In this document: in pieces, positions 55,083 to 64,000 of the stretch
How the letters are laid out: the number at the start of each line of letters is the position of its first letter
How positions within the stretch are numbered: position 1 is the first letter of the stretch
Source of the DNA: Xenophilus arseniciresistens
Lineage (GTDB): Bacteria > Pseudomonadota > Gammaproteobacteria > Burkholderiales > Burkholderiaceae_C
Length of the DNA stretch: 64,000 bases
Assembly: GCF_028023875.1 (NCBI RefSeq)
Contig: NZ_JAQIPB010000001.1
Span: 868,001 to 932,000 of the forward strand
Direction: 5' to 3'
Made by a program: the position numbers and the translations under genes
Notes under the pieces: generated by a model
What the model was told of the DNA's origin: nothing
Database searches by the model: none
What the model saw: the letters and a program-made list of their open reading frames with translations, nothing else

Positions 55083-57046
55083 GCGACGCGCAACTCGCCG
55101 GGCGCCGAGCCGGCAGGGGATGGGCCGGGCTCCGCGCTGGTCAGCAGGCCCGTGAGTTCATCGAGCCTTTGCTGCAGCGACTGGAGCGCCTGGGACTGGG
55201 CCTCGATTTCCGCCAGGCGCTCGTCCAGGTTGCCGGTGGCCGACTGGATGCGCTCCAGGGATTCGAGGCGCCGCACGAAACTGCGGCGCCGCTCGCGCAG
55301 TTGCACGTCCAGCTGCGCCCGGGCCGACTTGCCCCAGCGGTCGATTTCATGGACGGCAGCTTCGTTGACCGCGCGCACGCGGCTGGCCAGGGCCCGCACC
55401 AGCTTGTCGCAGAACTCGGCCTGCACCAGGCGCAGCATGTTGCCCACGCCCAGGTAGTGCAGGTGGCTCTGCTCGATGCGGCCCAGCTCGGCCTCGAACT
55501 CGGCCAGTTCGGGCTCCGGTGGCGCCTGCAGCGAAAAGCCGTGCTCGGCGTTGAGCTGCCGGAACGTGGCGTTGAGCATGCTGTGCATTTCCGTCAGCGA
55601 GGCGTGGACCTCGCGCAGGTTCTGCCTCAGGGCATCGAAGGTGCTGCCATAGATGGCCTTCACGTTCAGCTTCAGGCCCGAGGCGCGCAACGCCTGCGCC
55701 AGCCGGCCCATGTCCTCGCGCAAGGTGGTCACGCCCAGCACGGCATGGACCTGGCGCAGCATCTTGGCCTGGATGGATCGCAGCGCCAGGATGCGCGCAT
55801 TGCTGGATTCGAAGTCGGCCTGCTCCTGCTCGATGCGGCCGCGCATGTGGCGCAGCACGCCGCTGTTCTTGCCGCGCAGGCCCTGAAGCTCGAGCACCTG
55901 CTCGGCCAGGTCGCGCTGGCGCACCTGGAGCACGCGCGCGGCCTCTGCGCGCAGCGCACTCACGCCGGTGTTCACGGCCTGGCGCAGCACCTGCTCGCGC
56001 CGGCCCAGAAGACCTTGGCCCAGGGCCGCCTCCAGCGCCGGCAGGCGGCTGGCACGCAGCAGCGCGCTCTGGTGCTCGACCTTGGCCTGCAGCCCTTTCT
56101 GGGCCGATACCGGCAGCACGCGATCGCGCGACACGCCCAGCGTCTGGGCCGCACTGGCGCATTGGCGCTCCAGCTGCGCATCGATCTGGCCCGGCTGGCT
56201 CAGCGAGTCCCAGAGCGTGTCGATCTTGTTGAGCACCACCAGCCGCGTTTCGCTCGGATCGCCCTCCGTCGTCAGATGCTCGCGCCAGATGGAGAGGTCG
56301 GAGCGCGTCACGCCGGTGTCTGCGCCCAGGATGAAAACCACCGCGTGGGCCTGCGGAATGAGGCTCACCGTCAGCTCGGGCTCGGCGCCGATCGCGTTGA
56401 GGCCGGGGGTGTCGAGGATCACCAGCCCCTGCTCGAGCAGCGGATGAGGCATGTTCAGCACCGCATGGCGCCAGCGCGGCACCTCCACGCGGCCCTGGGC
56501 ATCGACCACGGGGTTGTCCTGAGGCATGTCGTCATGCCAGAAGCCCAGGGCTTTGGCCTGCTCCCTGGGCACCCACATCACCTCGGCCACTTTCTGCATG
56601 GTGGCGGCCAGATGCTCGGCATCGTCCACATCCACCGCAATTTCGGTCCAGCGCTCGGTGTTGCGCAGCCAGGCATTCAGGGAGCCGGTTTCCAGCCGGG
56701 TTTCGATGGGCAGCAGGCGCAGGCTGGGGGCGAGCGTGGGGTCATAGCCCAGCTCGGTGGGGCACATGGTGGTGCGCCCGGCGCTGGCCGGCATGACGCG
56801 GCGTCCGTAGCCGGCAAAGAAGATGGCGTTGATCAGCTCGGACTTGCCGCGCGAGAACTCGGCCACGAAGGCCACGCGCACCTTGCTGGCACGCATCTGC
56901 GTCTCCAGCTCGCGCAGGCGCTCGGCCACTGCGGTGTCGAGCAGGTCGTTGTCGCGCAGCCAGTTGCCCAGCCACTTCAGCCGATGGGCGAAGTTCCGGC
57001 GCCAGGCCCCGTGCTGGTCGAATTGCTGATCGAAGGAGCGGCTCAC
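55079..57046 (-). CDS. Dynamin-family GTPase
   Basis: A 655-residue large GTPase. The P-loop is FVAEFSRGKSELINA, the G3 motif ILDTPGLNAIG and G4 VLNKIDTLWD; RTTMCPTE supplies the switch-I threonine. Long predicted helices fill residues about 340-655, with a hydrophobic patch near QSHLHYLGVGNMLRLV, as in bacterial dynamin-like proteins that bind membranes. I place the start at a GTG (57046, MSRSFDQQFDQHG) because a -10-like TATATT lies at 57073-57078 inside the longer alternative that starts at 57106. It is coupled to mutY by a GTGA overlap. No second dynamin gene is adjacent. Confidence 0.85.
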   Translation of the reverse strand: MSRSFDQQFDQHGAWRRNFAHRLKWLGNWLRDNDLLDTAVAERLRELETQMRASKVRVAFVAEFSRGKSELINAIFFAGYGRRVMPASAGRTTMCPTELGYDPTLAPSLRLLPIETRLETGSLNAWLRNTERWTEIAVDVDDAEHLAATMQKVAEVMWVPREQAKALGFWHDDMPQDNPVVDAQGRVEVPRWRHAVLNMPHPLLEQGLVILDTPGLNAIGAEPELTVSLIPQAHAVVFILGADTGVTRSDLSIWREHLTTEGDPSETRLVVLNKIDTLWDSLSQPGQIDAQLERQCASAAQTLGVSRDRVLPVSAQKGLQAKVEHQSALLRASRLPALEAALGQGLLGRREQVLRQAVNTGVSALRAEAARVLQVRQRDLAEQVLELQGLRGKNSGVLRHMRGRIEQEQADFESSNARILALRSIQAKMLRQVHAVLGVTTLREDMGRLAQALRASGLKLNVKAIYGSTFDALRQNLREVHASLTEMHSMLNATFRQLNAEHGFSLQAPPEPELAEFEAELGRIEQSHLHYLGVGNMLRLVQAEFCDKLVRALASRVRAVNEAAVHEIDRWGKSARAQLDVQLRERRRSFVRRLESLERIQSATGNLDERLAEIEAQSQALQSLQQRLDELTGLLTSAEPGPSPAGSAPGELRVA

Positions 57047-57118
57047 GATGCGTCCGTGTGGCGGTGTTTCAAAATATAACAGGTCACTGCCCAAGTGTGT
57101 GACCACCGACTCTGCGCA

Positions 57119-57934
57119 TCAAGCCTTCTGGCATTGCGCGCAAAAGTAGGTGGCGCGCTGGCCCTGGCGCAGCAGGCGGATCGGCTGGCCGCACACGCGA
57201 CAAGGCTGGCCGGCGCGGCCGTAAACCATCGCTTCGAGCTGGAAGTAGCCGCCCTGCCCGTCCACCCCCGAAAAGTCGCGCAGCGTGCTGCCGCCACGCT
57301 CCACGGCGCGGCCCAGCACGTCGCGCACCGCCGCATGCAGCCGCGCGGCGCGGGGCCGCGAGATGCGCGCCGCCAGGGTGGTGGGGCGGATTCCCGCCAG
57401 GAACAAGGCCTCCGACGCATAGATGTTGCCCACGCCCACCACCACGTCGCCAGCCAGCAGCACCTGCTTGATGGGCGCGCGCCGGCGCTGCAGCCCGGCA
57501 TGGAAGGCAGCCGGATCGAAGTGCTCGCCCAGAGGCTCCATGCCCAGGCGGCCCAGCAGCTTGCGCGCCAGCAGGGAGGATTCGTCGCTCACATGCACCA
57601 CGGCACCAAAGCGGCGCGGGTCGTGCAGGCGCAGCGTGCCTGCCGAGGTCTGCAGATCGAAATGGTCATGGGCGCCCGGCGGCGGCAGTTCGAGGTCGAA
57701 GCGCAGGCTGCCGGACATGCCCAGGTGCAGGAGCAGCAGACCCTGGTCCAGGTCGACGAGCAGGTACTTGCCGCGCCGCCGCACACCGATGACCTGGCGC
57801 CCGACCAACGATTCGGGCGGCACCGCCAGCGCCCAGCGCAAGGGCTTGCCGACACGCACGGCCTGCACTTGCGCGCCGGCGATGCGATCGGCAAAACCGC
57901 GGCGGGTGACTTCGACTTCGGGGAGTTCAGGCAT
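57119..57934 (-). CDS. mutM: Formamidopyrimidine-DNA glycosylase
   Basis: A 271-residue Fpg/MutM enzyme that excises 8-oxoG and FapyG from DNA. The N-terminus [13 protein letters not shown] holds the catalytic Pro2 and Glu3. The H2TH region is [18 protein letters not shown], and the C-terminal zinc finger has [10 protein letters not shown] and YFCAQCQ. The start must be at 57934 because catalysis needs proline directly after the initiator methionine. Confidence 0.97.
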   Translation of the reverse strand: MPELPEVEVTRRGFADRIAGAQVQAVRVGKPLRWALAVPPESLVGRQVIGVRRRGKYLLVDLDQGLLLLHLGMSGSLRFDLELPPPGAHDHFDLQTSAGTLRLHDPRRFGAVVHVSDESSLLARKLLGRLGMEPLGEHFDPAAFHAGLQRRRAPIKQVLLAGDVVVGVGNIYASEALFLAGIRPTTLAARISRPRAARLHAAVRDVLGRAVERGGSTLRDFSGVDGQGGYFQLEAMVYGRAGQPCRVCGQPIRLLRQGQRATYFCAQCQKA

Positions 57935-58062
57935 GGCGCTTGGAGGGCGGCCGCCGCCATCGAAAACACATGCGAGCCAGGGGCGCAAAAGAGGCCGCAA
58001 GCACCGCAGGCCCTCAAGGTCGACTGGCCGGGCGGCAACGGGCCTTGCATTATTATGGATTG

Positions 58063-59841
58063 ATGAGTTTCAAGCCTCGCAGAAAGCGTGCGGCCCTGGT
58101 CATGTGGACCCTGGTAGCAGGACTGGCACAGGCACAGCCCGCGCCGCCCGCAGGGCCTGTGCCACCGGCACCCGGCACCAAGGTCGATGCGCCTGCGCCG
58201 GCGCGCCCCTCCGCCATGACCGCCCAGCTCTTCTACGAAGTGCTGCTGGGCGAGATCAGTGCACGCAACGGCGATCCCGCGGACAGCTTCGCCTTGCTGC
58301 TGGAAGCCGCGCGTCGCTCCGGCGAGCCGGAGCTGTTCCAGCGCGCGGCCGAGGCGGCCATCGCGGGCCGCTCGCCCGAATCGGCGCTCACAGCCGCGCG
58401 CGCCTGGCAGCAGGCCGTTCCTGATTCACGCGATGCACGCAGGCTGGAACTGCAGGTGCTGATCGCCCTGGGCCGCCTGGCGGAAACGGTGCAGCCGCTG
58501 CGCGCCGAACTGGCGGCCACGCCGGTCATCGAGCGCCCCGTGCTGCTGACGGTGATCGCCCGCAACTACGGCCGCGCCCAGGACAAAAAGCTCGCCGCGC
58601 AGGTGGTCGAGCAGGCGCTTGAGGACGATCTGCGCAACCCCATCACGGCCGCGCTTTCCTGGACCACGGTCGGCCGCGTGCGGCAGTTGGGCGGCGACCT
58701 GGACGGCGCGCTGGCTGCGGCCGAGCGCGGCGCCGCCGCCGACCCCAAGGCCGACGGCCCCGTCGTGCTGGCCCTGGACCTGATGGACGCCAAACGCCCG
58801 CAGGCCGAGGCGCTGGTCAAGCGCTACCTGCAGGACAAGGAAGCGCTGCCCGAAGCCCGCGTGGCCTATGCGCGCTGGCTGGTCGGCGCACAGCGCTACG
58901 ACGAAGCGACCGCGCAATTGAAGGCCGTGACCGAAGCCCACCCCGCGCAGCCCGATCCATGGCTGATGCTGGGCACCCTGCAGGGGCAGACCCGCGACGA
59001 CGCGGCAGCCCAGGCTTCTTTGCAGCGCTACCTGGAACTGGCCGCCGCCGCGAGCGATGCCGACGAGCGCCGTCGCGGCATGGCGCAGGCCTATCTGCAG
59101 CTGTCGCAGCTGGCCGAACGCCGCAAGGACTACGCCGCGGCCGAGCAATGGCTTTCGCGCATCGAGGACAAGGAAGAGCTCTTCCAGGCCCAGACGCGCC
59201 GCGCCCTGTTGATGGGCCGGCAGGGTCAACTGCCACAAGCTCGGGCGCTGTTGCAGCAGTTGCCCGCGCGCACGGTCGCCGAACGCAAGCAGCGCTTCAT
59301 GGCGCAGGTGCAGCTGCTGCGCGAAGCGCGCCAGCACCAGGCCGCCTACGACCTGCTCAACGAAGGCCACAAGGCCGATGCCGAAGACAGCGAGCTTCTG
59401 TACGACCTGGCCCTCGCAGCCGAGAAGCTGGGCCGCAACGACGAGATGGAGCGCCACCTGCGGCGCGTGATCACGCTGCAGCCCGACAACGCCCATGCCT
59501 ACAACGCGCTGGGCTACTCGCTGGCCGATCGCAACCTGCGCCTGGACGAGGCACGCACGCTGATTCGCAAGGCGCTGGAACTGGCCCCCGAAGACCCCTT
59601 CATCGCCGACAGCCTGGGCTGGGTCGAGTTCCGCATGGGCAACACGGCCGAGGCCCTGCGCATCCTCGAGGCGGCCTACCGCAAGCGCCCCGATCCCGAG
59701 ATCGCCGCTCACCTGGGCGAGGTGCTGTGGGCACGCGGCGACCGTGCTCGCGCGGTCACGATCTGGCAGCAGGCCAAGCTGGCCGATGCCGACAATGAAA
59801 CGCTGCAGGAGACGCTCAAGCGCCTGCGTGTGTCGCCATGA
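58063..59841 (+). CDS. Tetratricopeptide-repeat protein, exported
   Basis: A 592-residue protein with an N-terminal signal peptide ([15 protein letters not shown], hydrophobic core, cleavage probably near AQAQ) and a Pro-rich linker. The rest is alpha-helical with several TPR units, best seen in [18 protein letters not shown] and [19 protein letters not shown] near residues 470-530. It is probably a periplasmic or outer-membrane-associated scaffold. It is coupled to lolB by a four-base overlap, and this pairing is common in Burkholderiales. The partner is unknown. Confidence 0.85.
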   Translation: MSFKPRRKRAALVMWTLVAGLAQAQPAPPAGPVPPAPGTKVDAPAPARPSAMTAQLFYEVLLGEISARNGDPADSFALLLEAARRSGEPELFQRAAEAAIAGRSPESALTAARAWQQAVPDSRDARRLELQVLIALGRLAETVQPLRAELAATPVIERPVLLTVIARNYGRAQDKKLAAQVVEQALEDDLRNPITAALSWTTVGRVRQLGGDLDGALAAAERGAAADPKADGPVVLALDLMDAKRPQAEALVKRYLQDKEALPEARVAYARWLVGAQRYDEATAQLKAVTEAHPAQPDPWLMLGTLQGQTRDDAAAQASLQRYLELAAAASDADERRRGMAQAYLQLSQLAERRKDYAAAEQWLSRIEDKEELFQAQTRRALLMGRQGQLPQARALLQQLPARTVAERKQRFMAQVQLLREARQHQAAYDLLNEGHKADAEDSELLYDLALAAEKLGRNDEMERHLRRVITLQPDNAHAYNALGYSLADRNLRLDEARTLIRKALELAPEDPFIADSLGWVEFRMGNTAEALRILEAAYRKRPDPEIAAHLGEVLWARGDRARAVTIWQQAKLADADNETLQETLKRLRVSP

Positions 59842-60410
59842 TGCGCGGCATGCACGAGCGGCCCTGCGACCTGGCCCCCGAGGAAGTCGGCCCCGCACGC
59901 AGGCGCTGGCTGCTCGCAGCGGCCTCGCTGCCGTGCTTGCTGGCCGCCTGCGGCACGTCAGCGCCGGCCCGCAAACCTGACGCTGCAGAAGGCGGCTACT
60001 GGAGCGGGCGCCTGTCATTGCGCGTCGACAGCGAGCCGCCGCAGTCCTTCGCCGCCGTGTTTGAACTGCGCGGCGCGCCGGGCCGGGGCGAACTCAAGCT
60101 CAGCACGCCCATCGGCAACACGCTGGGCCTGCTGCAATGGTCACCCGGCCAGGCCTCGCTCGACGACGGACGCCGCGTGCAACGCGAAGCCTCCATCGAC
60201 ATCCTGCTGACGCGACTGACCGGCGCCGCGCTGCCGGTGGATGCCCTGTTCGGCTGGCTGGCCGGCCGCGCCACGCCCGTGCCCGGCTGGCGCCCCCAAC
60301 TGGATCGCGTGAACGAGGGCCGGCTGCAGGCCGTGCGTGAATCGCCCTTGCCCAGGGCCGATCTGCGCCTGGTCTTCGAGCCCGCGCCTGCGGCCACCGA
60401 CGCGCCATGA
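59838..60410 (+). CDS. lolB: Outer-membrane lipoprotein receptor LolB
   Basis: A 190-residue lipoprotein that receives lipoproteins from LolA and inserts them in the outer membrane. The signal ends with the lipobox LLAACG (Cys38 from this start; a second ATG four codons in is possible). The mature part has GYWSGRLSLRVD, GNTLGLLQWSPGQA and DALFGWLAGR, fitting the LolB fold. It overlaps its neighbours on both sides with ATGA. Confidence 0.88.
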   Translation: MMRGMHERPCDLAPEEVGPARRRWLLAAASLPCLLAACGTSAPARKPDAAEGGYWSGRLSLRVDSEPPQSFAAVFELRGAPGRGELKLSTPIGNTLGLLQWSPGQASLDDGRRVQREASIDILLTRLTGAALPVDALFGWLAGRATPVPGWRPQLDRVNEGRLQAVRESPLPRADLRLVFEPAPAATDAP

Positions 60411-61282
60411 AGGCGCTGTACGAGCTCAGCGCGCCCGCCAAGCTCAACCTCTTCCTGCACATCACGGGCCGGCGCGATGACGGCTACCACCTGCTGCAGT
60501 CGGTGTTCATGCTCATCGACTGGTGCGACACCTTGCATGTGGAACTGCGCAGCGACGGCCAGTTGAGCCGCGAAGACCTGGGCCCTGCGCTGCCCCCCGA
60601 CGACCTGGTGCTGCGCGCCGCCCGTGCGCTGCAGGGCTTCGCCCAACCAGGCCAGGGCGCCCACATCGGCGTGCTCAAGCGCATCCCTGCCGAGGCCGGC
60701 ATGGGCGGCGGCTCCTCCGACGCGGCCACCTGCCTTCTTGCGCTCAACCGCCTGTGGGGCCTGCATCTGCCGCTGGCCAGGCTGGAGCGCATCGGCCTCA
60801 CGCTGGGCGCGGACGTGCCCTTCTTCCTGCGCGGGCGCAATGCGTGGGTCGAAGGCGTGGGCGAGCAGATCACCCCCGTCGAGCTGCCTGCGGCACGCTT
60901 CGCCGTGCTCAAGCCGGCCAGCGGGCTGGCCACTGCCAAAATTTTTTCAGCTGAAGATTTGCAACGTTCCACACCTGGCGCTATACTCTATGGCTTCGCT
61001 GAGAACGATACGGCGCAAGGCAAAAAGCTCTCTGAAGAGATCTTTCGCTTTGGTCACAACGATCTGCAGCCAGTCGCCCAAAGGCTCAACCCTGAAGTGA
61101 CGCAAGCCCTCGACTGGCTTGGCGCTCAAGGACTCAAGCCCCGGATGACCGGATCTGGCAGTGCGGTGTTCGCAGCGATGGACTTGATGCAAGACGCGTC
61201 ACTGCGCAATCCACCTGCGGGTTGGCAGCAACGAATCTGCAGCAATCTGGCAGTCCATCCTCTAGCAGGGTGGGTGGGCTAG
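60407..61282 (+). CDS. ispE: 4-diphosphocytidyl-2-C-methyl-D-erythritol kinase
   Basis: A 291-residue GHMP kinase of the MEP isoprenoid pathway. N-terminal SAPAKLNLFLHITGRRDDGYH, the ATP loop IPAEAGMGGGSSDAATCL near residue 93, and the third motif PRMTGSGSAVFAAM. From about base 60940 on the gene becomes AT-richer and contains a promoter-like pair (60959-60987) for the genes downstream. It overlaps lolB by four bases. Confidence 0.96.
   Translation: MKALYELSAPAKLNLFLHITGRRDDGYHLLQSVFMLIDWCDTLHVELRSDGQLSREDLGPALPPDDLVLRAARALQGFAQPGQGAHIGVLKRIPAEAGMGGGSSDAATCLLALNRLWGLHLPLARLERIGLTLGADVPFFLRGRNAWVEGVGEQITPVELPAARFAVLKPASGLATAKIFSAEDLQRSTPGAILYGFAENDTAQGKKLSEEIFRFGHNDLQPVAQRLNPEVTQALDWLGAQGLKPRMTGSGSAVFAAMDLMQDASLRNPPAGWQQRICSNLAVHPLAGWVG
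60959..60987 (+). promoter_or_regulatory. Promoter-like pair inside ispE, possibly for tRNA-Gln and prs
   Basis: TTGCAA (60959-60964) and TATACT (60982-60987) are separated by exactly 17 bases inside the ispE coding region, about 360 bases before tRNA-Gln. Four of six and five of six positions match consensus. Confidence 0.45.
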
Positions 61283-61349
61283 AAGTTCAGCCAAGTGCGG
61301 TTGAACGCGACGTTCATCGGTGGCAGGTCGCTAGACCTGTCTCCTGTGT

Positions 61350-61426
61350 AGGGGAGTCGCCAAGCTGGTTAAGGCACCGGATTTTGATTCCGGCATGCGA
61401 AGGTTCGAATCCTTCTTCCCCTGCCA
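61350..61426 (+). tRNA. tRNA-Gln (anticodon TTG)
   Basis: From AGGGGAGTCGCCAAG to the encoded CCA (61424-61426). Acceptor AGGGGAG pairs with TTCCCCT (one G-T), the anticodon loop TTTTGAT gives TTG, and the T loop is TTCGAAT. Position between ispE and prs is conserved in related betaproteobacteria. Confidence 0.97.
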
Positions 61427-61505
61427 AATTCTTTTCTTTGAGAATCTGGCCAGCGGCCCAGCGCCGCAGTCACCAGCCCCACTTTCTGACCGCCGGGAAG
61501 CAAGC

Positions 61506-62480
61506 ATGCAGGCGCACCACCCTGACTTCATGGTTTTCACCGGCAATGCCAATCCGGGCCTGGCCGCAGAAATCTCTCAACACCTGGGTTCGCCGCTCGG
61601 CGCCGCGCGCGTGGGCCGCTTCTCCGACGGCGAAGTCACCGTCGAGATCAACGAGAACGTTCGCGCCCGTGACGTGTTCGTCGTGCAGTCCACCTGCGCG
61701 CCCACGAACGAAAACCTGATGGAACTGCTGATCATGGTCGACGCGCTCAAGCGCTCGTCGGCCGAACGCATCAGCGCCGTGATCCCCTACTTCGGTTATG
61801 CCCGCCAGGACCGCCGCGTGCGCTCCACGCGCGTGCCGATCTCGGCCAAGGTGGTTGCCAACCTGCTGCAGACCGTGGGCGTGGCCCGCGTGCTGACCAT
61901 GGACCTGCACGCCGACCAGATCCAGGGCTTCTTCGACATCCCCGTCGACAACATCTATGCCTCGCCCGTGCTGCTGGGCGATCTGCGCGCCAAGAACTAC
62001 GAAGACCTGATCGTGGTGAGCCCCGACGTGGGCGGCGTGGTGCGCGCCCGCGCGCTGGCCAAGCAGCTCAACTGCGATCTGGCCATCATCGACAAGCGTC
62101 GCCCGAAGGCGAACGTGAGCGAGGTGATGAATGTGATCGGCGAAATCGATGGCCGCAACTGCGTGATCATGGATGACATGATCGACACGGCCGGCACGCT
62201 GGTGAAGGCGGCCGAGGTGCTCAAGGAGCGCGGCGCCAAGAAGGTGTATGCCTACTGCACGCATCCGGTGTTCTCGGGCCCGGCCATGGAACGCATTGCC
62301 CAGGGCACTGCGCTGGACGAAGTGTGCGTGACCAACACGATCCCGCTGTCCGACGCGGCAGCCAGCTGCAGCAAGATCCGCCAGCTGTCGGTGGCCCCCC
62401 TGTTCGCCGAGACGATCCAGCGCATTGCCAAGGGTGAATCGGTGATGAGCCTGTTCTCGGAGCAGGACAACCTGTTTTGA
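61506..62480 (+). CDS. prs: Ribose-phosphate pyrophosphokinase
   Basis: A 324-residue PRPP synthase. PRPP feeds histidine, nucleotide and NAD synthesis, including HisG of this window. Blocks are [61 protein letters not shown] and the PRPP loop [17 protein letters not shown]. The start at 61506 follows GGGAAG. A longer frame reaches back into the tRNA gene and is not coding. Confidence 0.97.
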   Translation: MQAHHPDFMVFTGNANPGLAAEISQHLGSPLGAARVGRFSDGEVTVEINENVRARDVFVVQSTCAPTNENLMELLIMVDALKRSSAERISAVIPYFGYARQDRRVRSTRVPISAKVVANLLQTVGVARVLTMDLHADQIQGFFDIPVDNIYASPVLLGDLRAKNYEDLIVVSPDVGGVVRARALAKQLNCDLAIIDKRRPKANVSEVMNVIGEIDGRNCVIMDDMIDTAGTLVKAAEVLKERGAKKVYAYCTHPVFSGPAMERIAQGTALDEVCVTNTIPLSDAAASCSKIRQLSVAPLFAETIQRIAKGESVMSLFSEQDNLF

Positions 62481-62481
62481 G

Positions 62482-62509
62482 CATCTTGCGATCTGAAGAT
62501 CGCAAGATG
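62482..62509 (+). other. Perfect 12-bp hairpin directly after prs
   Basis: CATCTTGCGATC (62482-62493) pairs with GATCGCAAGATG (62498-62509) around TGAA, starting one base after the prs stop. No T-run follows, so it may protect the prs 3' end more than terminate. Confidence 0.8.
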
Positions 62510-62562
62510 GGTTTGAAGATCAGTGCGAACAGGACCGGCGAAGCCGGATCCTGATCGCAGTG

Positions 62563-62624
62563 AAGACGGTGCGGCGCGATGCTCTGCACCGTCTTTGAGA
62601 AGCAGGCTTCGCCGCTTCTTTTTT
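62563..62624 (+). terminator. Double hairpin and T-run between prs and rplY
   Basis: AAGACGGTGC (62563-62572) pairs with GCACCGTCTT (62586-62595). Directly after, GAAGC-A-GGC (62599-62607) pairs with GCCGCTTC (62611-62618) and six T follow (62619-62624). The second hairpin is a classical intrinsic terminator. A third hairpin, GGCTCC/GGAGCC at 62628-62643 with TTT, comes next. Confidence 0.75.
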
Positions 62625-62695
62625 GTGGGCTCCTTCGGGAGCCTTTGTTGAAACGGAGCCAGGCTGGTCGCGGCCGGTTCCATCTGGAGAATCAC

Positions 62696-63331
62696 ATGAA
62701 ATTCGTCGCTTTTGAGCGCGCAAAGCAGGGTACGGGTGCGAGCCGCCGTCTGCGCAATGCCGGCAAGACGCCCGGCATCGTCTACGGTGGTGAAGGCCAA
62801 CAGCCGCAACTGGTCGAGCTGGACCACAACGCGCTGTGGCATGCCCTGAAGAAGGAAGCCTTCCACGCCTCCATCCTCGAGATGGACCTGGGCGGCACCG
62901 TGAGCAAGGTTCTGCTGCGTGACGTGCAGTACCACCCCTTCAAGCAGCTGGTGCAGCACGTGGACTTCCAGCGTGTGGACGCCCGCACCCGCCTGACGGT
63001 GAAGGTGCCCCTGCACTTCAAGGGTGAAGAAGAGTCCGAAGCCGTGAAGCTGCACCACAACCTGGTGAACCACGTGATGACGGAAATCCAGATCAGCGTG
63101 CTGCCGGCCGACCTGCCCGAGTTCATCGAAGTGGATCTGTCCGGCCTGACCAACGCTGCCACCGTTCACGTCAGCGACCTGAAGCTGCCCAAGGGCGCCA
63201 AGGTGATCCTGCACGGCAAGCCGAACCCCGTGGTCGCGACCGCCGTCGCACCCGTGGTGGAAGAGGAAGCCCCTGCCGCTGCGGCCCCCGCACCGGCAGC
63301 CGCGCCTGCCAAGGGCGGCAAGAAGAAGTAA
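62696..63331 (+). CDS. rplY: Ribosomal protein L25, long (general stress protein Ctc) form
   Basis: A 211-residue 5S rRNA-binding protein with the C-terminal domain of the Ctc/TL5 group. The N-terminal L25 domain starts [19 protein letters not shown] and has [10 protein letters not shown]. The second domain follows from about residue 95, and the tail is Ala/Pro-rich ending GGKKK. The ATG is set by TCTGGAGA six bases upstream. It lies beyond a terminator, so it needs its own promoter or read-through. Confidence 0.95.
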   Translation: MKFVAFERAKQGTGASRRLRNAGKTPGIVYGGEGQQPQLVELDHNALWHALKKEAFHASILEMDLGGTVSKVLLRDVQYHPFKQLVQHVDFQRVDARTRLTVKVPLHFKGEEESEAVKLHHNLVNHVMTEIQISVLPADLPEFIEVDLSGLTNAATVHVSDLKLPKGAKVILHGKPNPVVATAVAPVVEEEAPAAAAPAPAAAPAKGGKKK

Positions 63332-63357
63332 TCCTCTCTGGATTCTTCGCCCCGGAA

Positions 63358-63384
63358 AGGAGCCCCGAGCGGGCTCCTTTTTTT
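63358..63384 (+). terminator. Rho-independent terminator after rplY
   Basis: AGGAGCCC (63358-63365) pairs with GGGCTCCT (63371-63378) around a five-base loop and is followed by a T-run to 63384. Confidence 0.9.
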
Positions 63385-63456
63385 GTTTGGGCGCCCCTTG
63401 CTGCAGCCGACTGCGCACAAGGGATGGCATGGAACCGCGCCTGATAATCCCTGCCC

Positions 63457-64000
63457 ATGATCAAACTGTTCGTCGGCCTGGGCAACCCGGGCCCGGAGTA
63501 CGAAGACACCCGCCACAACGCCGGCTTCTGGTGGGTCGATGCCCTTGCCCGCGACGCCAAGGCTCAACTGGTGCCAGAGCGCGGCTACCACGGCCTGGTG
63601 GCGCGCACGCAGATTGCAGGGCAGACGGTGTGGCTGCTGCAGCCCCAGACCTTCATGAACCTCTCGGGCAAGTCGGTGTCTGCACTCGCACGCTTCTACA
63701 AGATCGCGCCAGAGGAAATCCTGGTGGTGCATGACGAGCTGGACGTGCTGCCCGGCCAGGCCAAGCTCAAGTTCGGCGGCGGCCATGCGGGCCACAACGG
63801 CCTGCGCGACATCCACGCCCAGCTGGGCACGGGCGACTACTGGCGCCTGCGCCTGGGCATCGGCCATCCGGGCAGCAAGAGCGAAGTGGTGAGCTGGGTG
63901 CTCAAGAAGCCGCTGCGCGAGCACCGCGAAGCCATCGACGACGCCATCAGCCGCACGCTGCATGCCGCCGCCCCGCTGGCCCGTGGCGAGATGGACAAGG
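63457..64000 (+). CDS. pth: Peptidyl-tRNA hydrolase, 5' part (cut by window edge)
   Basis: The first 181 codons of Pth, which frees tRNA from stalled peptidyl-t[27 protein letters not shown] carries the catalytic-site Asn and His (RHNAGF), and [16 protein letters not shown] (catalytic Asp) and [13 protein letters not shown] follow. A GATAAT -10-like box at 63443-63448 lies just before the ATG, so the leader may be very short. The 3' end lies outside the window. Confidence 0.96.
   Translation, partial: MIKLFVGLGNPGPEYEDTRHNAGFWWVDALARDAKAQLVPERGYHGLVARTQIAGQTVWLLQPQTFMNLSGKSVSALARFYKIAPEEILVVHDELDVLPGQAKLKFGGGHAGHNGLRDIHAQLGTGDYWRLRLGIGHPGSKSEVVSWVLKKPLREHREAIDDAISRTLHAAAPLARGEMDK

Noticed and set aside
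61395-61505. Longer prs start overlapping tRNA-Gln
   Set aside because: The extension reads through the tRNA 3' end; the ATG at 61506 has a ribosome-binding site and gives the usual protein length.

Overview
The window is chromosomal DNA of a GC-rich betaproteobacterium, most likely family Comamonadaceae (Acidovorax, Diaphorobacter or Alicycliphilus type). The basis is gene content and order: gltB-gltD-mlaFEDACB-yadGH-bolA-murA-his on the minus strand, and TPR protein-lolB-ispE-tRNA-Gln-prs-rplY-pth on the plus strand. The genus is inferred from remembered synteny, not from a search.

Bases 1-9.7 kb (minus strand) are a surface-polysaccharide locus that is visibly AT-richer than the rest. It holds the 5' part of a membrane protein (possibly a Wzy polymerase) cut by the window edge, two GT-B glycosyltransferases, a Wzx flippase, four enzymes for UDP-2,3-diacetamido-2,3-dideoxy-glucuronate (wbpE, wbpD, wbpB, wbpA) and a Wza-type export lipoprotein. 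Composition changes inside wbpE and wbpA, so the middle of the locus looks mosaic.

Bases 9.9-19.7 kb (minus strand) are a murA-hisGD...CBHAF operon. Between hisD and hisC lie a Rap1a/Tai-like secreted protein and a vapBC toxin-antitoxin pair whose toxin stop codon overlaps the hisC start. A hexose-6-phosphate mutarotase sits between hisA and hisF, and a VanZ-like gene follows hisF. hisI and hisE are not in the window.

Bases 19.8-26 kb (minus strand) carry ibaG/bolA, a YadGH ABC exporter and the complete Mla phospholipid transport set. Bases 26-32.5 kb are glutamate synthase (gltB, gltD), with a diverged duplicate of the last gltD codons just beyond the gltD stop. Upstream of gltB is a REP-associated transposase homologue that has lost its HUH motif, followed by a compact methyltransferase/DUF1415/MFS gene set, dgt, aroB, aroK, tRNA-Ser, hemW, rdgB, rph and a PP2C phosphatase/Ser-Thr kinase pair.

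From 44 kb the plus strand carries yicC, gmk, rpoZ and spoT. greB, tRNA-Arg, tRNA-Ile2 and hrcA follow on the minus strand. nadK and recN (plus) are separated by two tandem 91-bp repeats, each forming a stop-start-coupled micro-ORF, and rapZ follows. mutY, a dynamin-like GTPase and mutM lie on the minus strand. The window ends with the plus-strand TPR-lolB-ispE-tRNA-Gln-prs-rplY-pth run, cut inside pth. Most genes are housekeeping. The least ordinary parts are the toxin-antitoxin insertion in the his operon, the nadK-recN coupled repeats, the gltD tail duplication and the degenerate transposase. No intergenic stretch exceeds about 300 bases.
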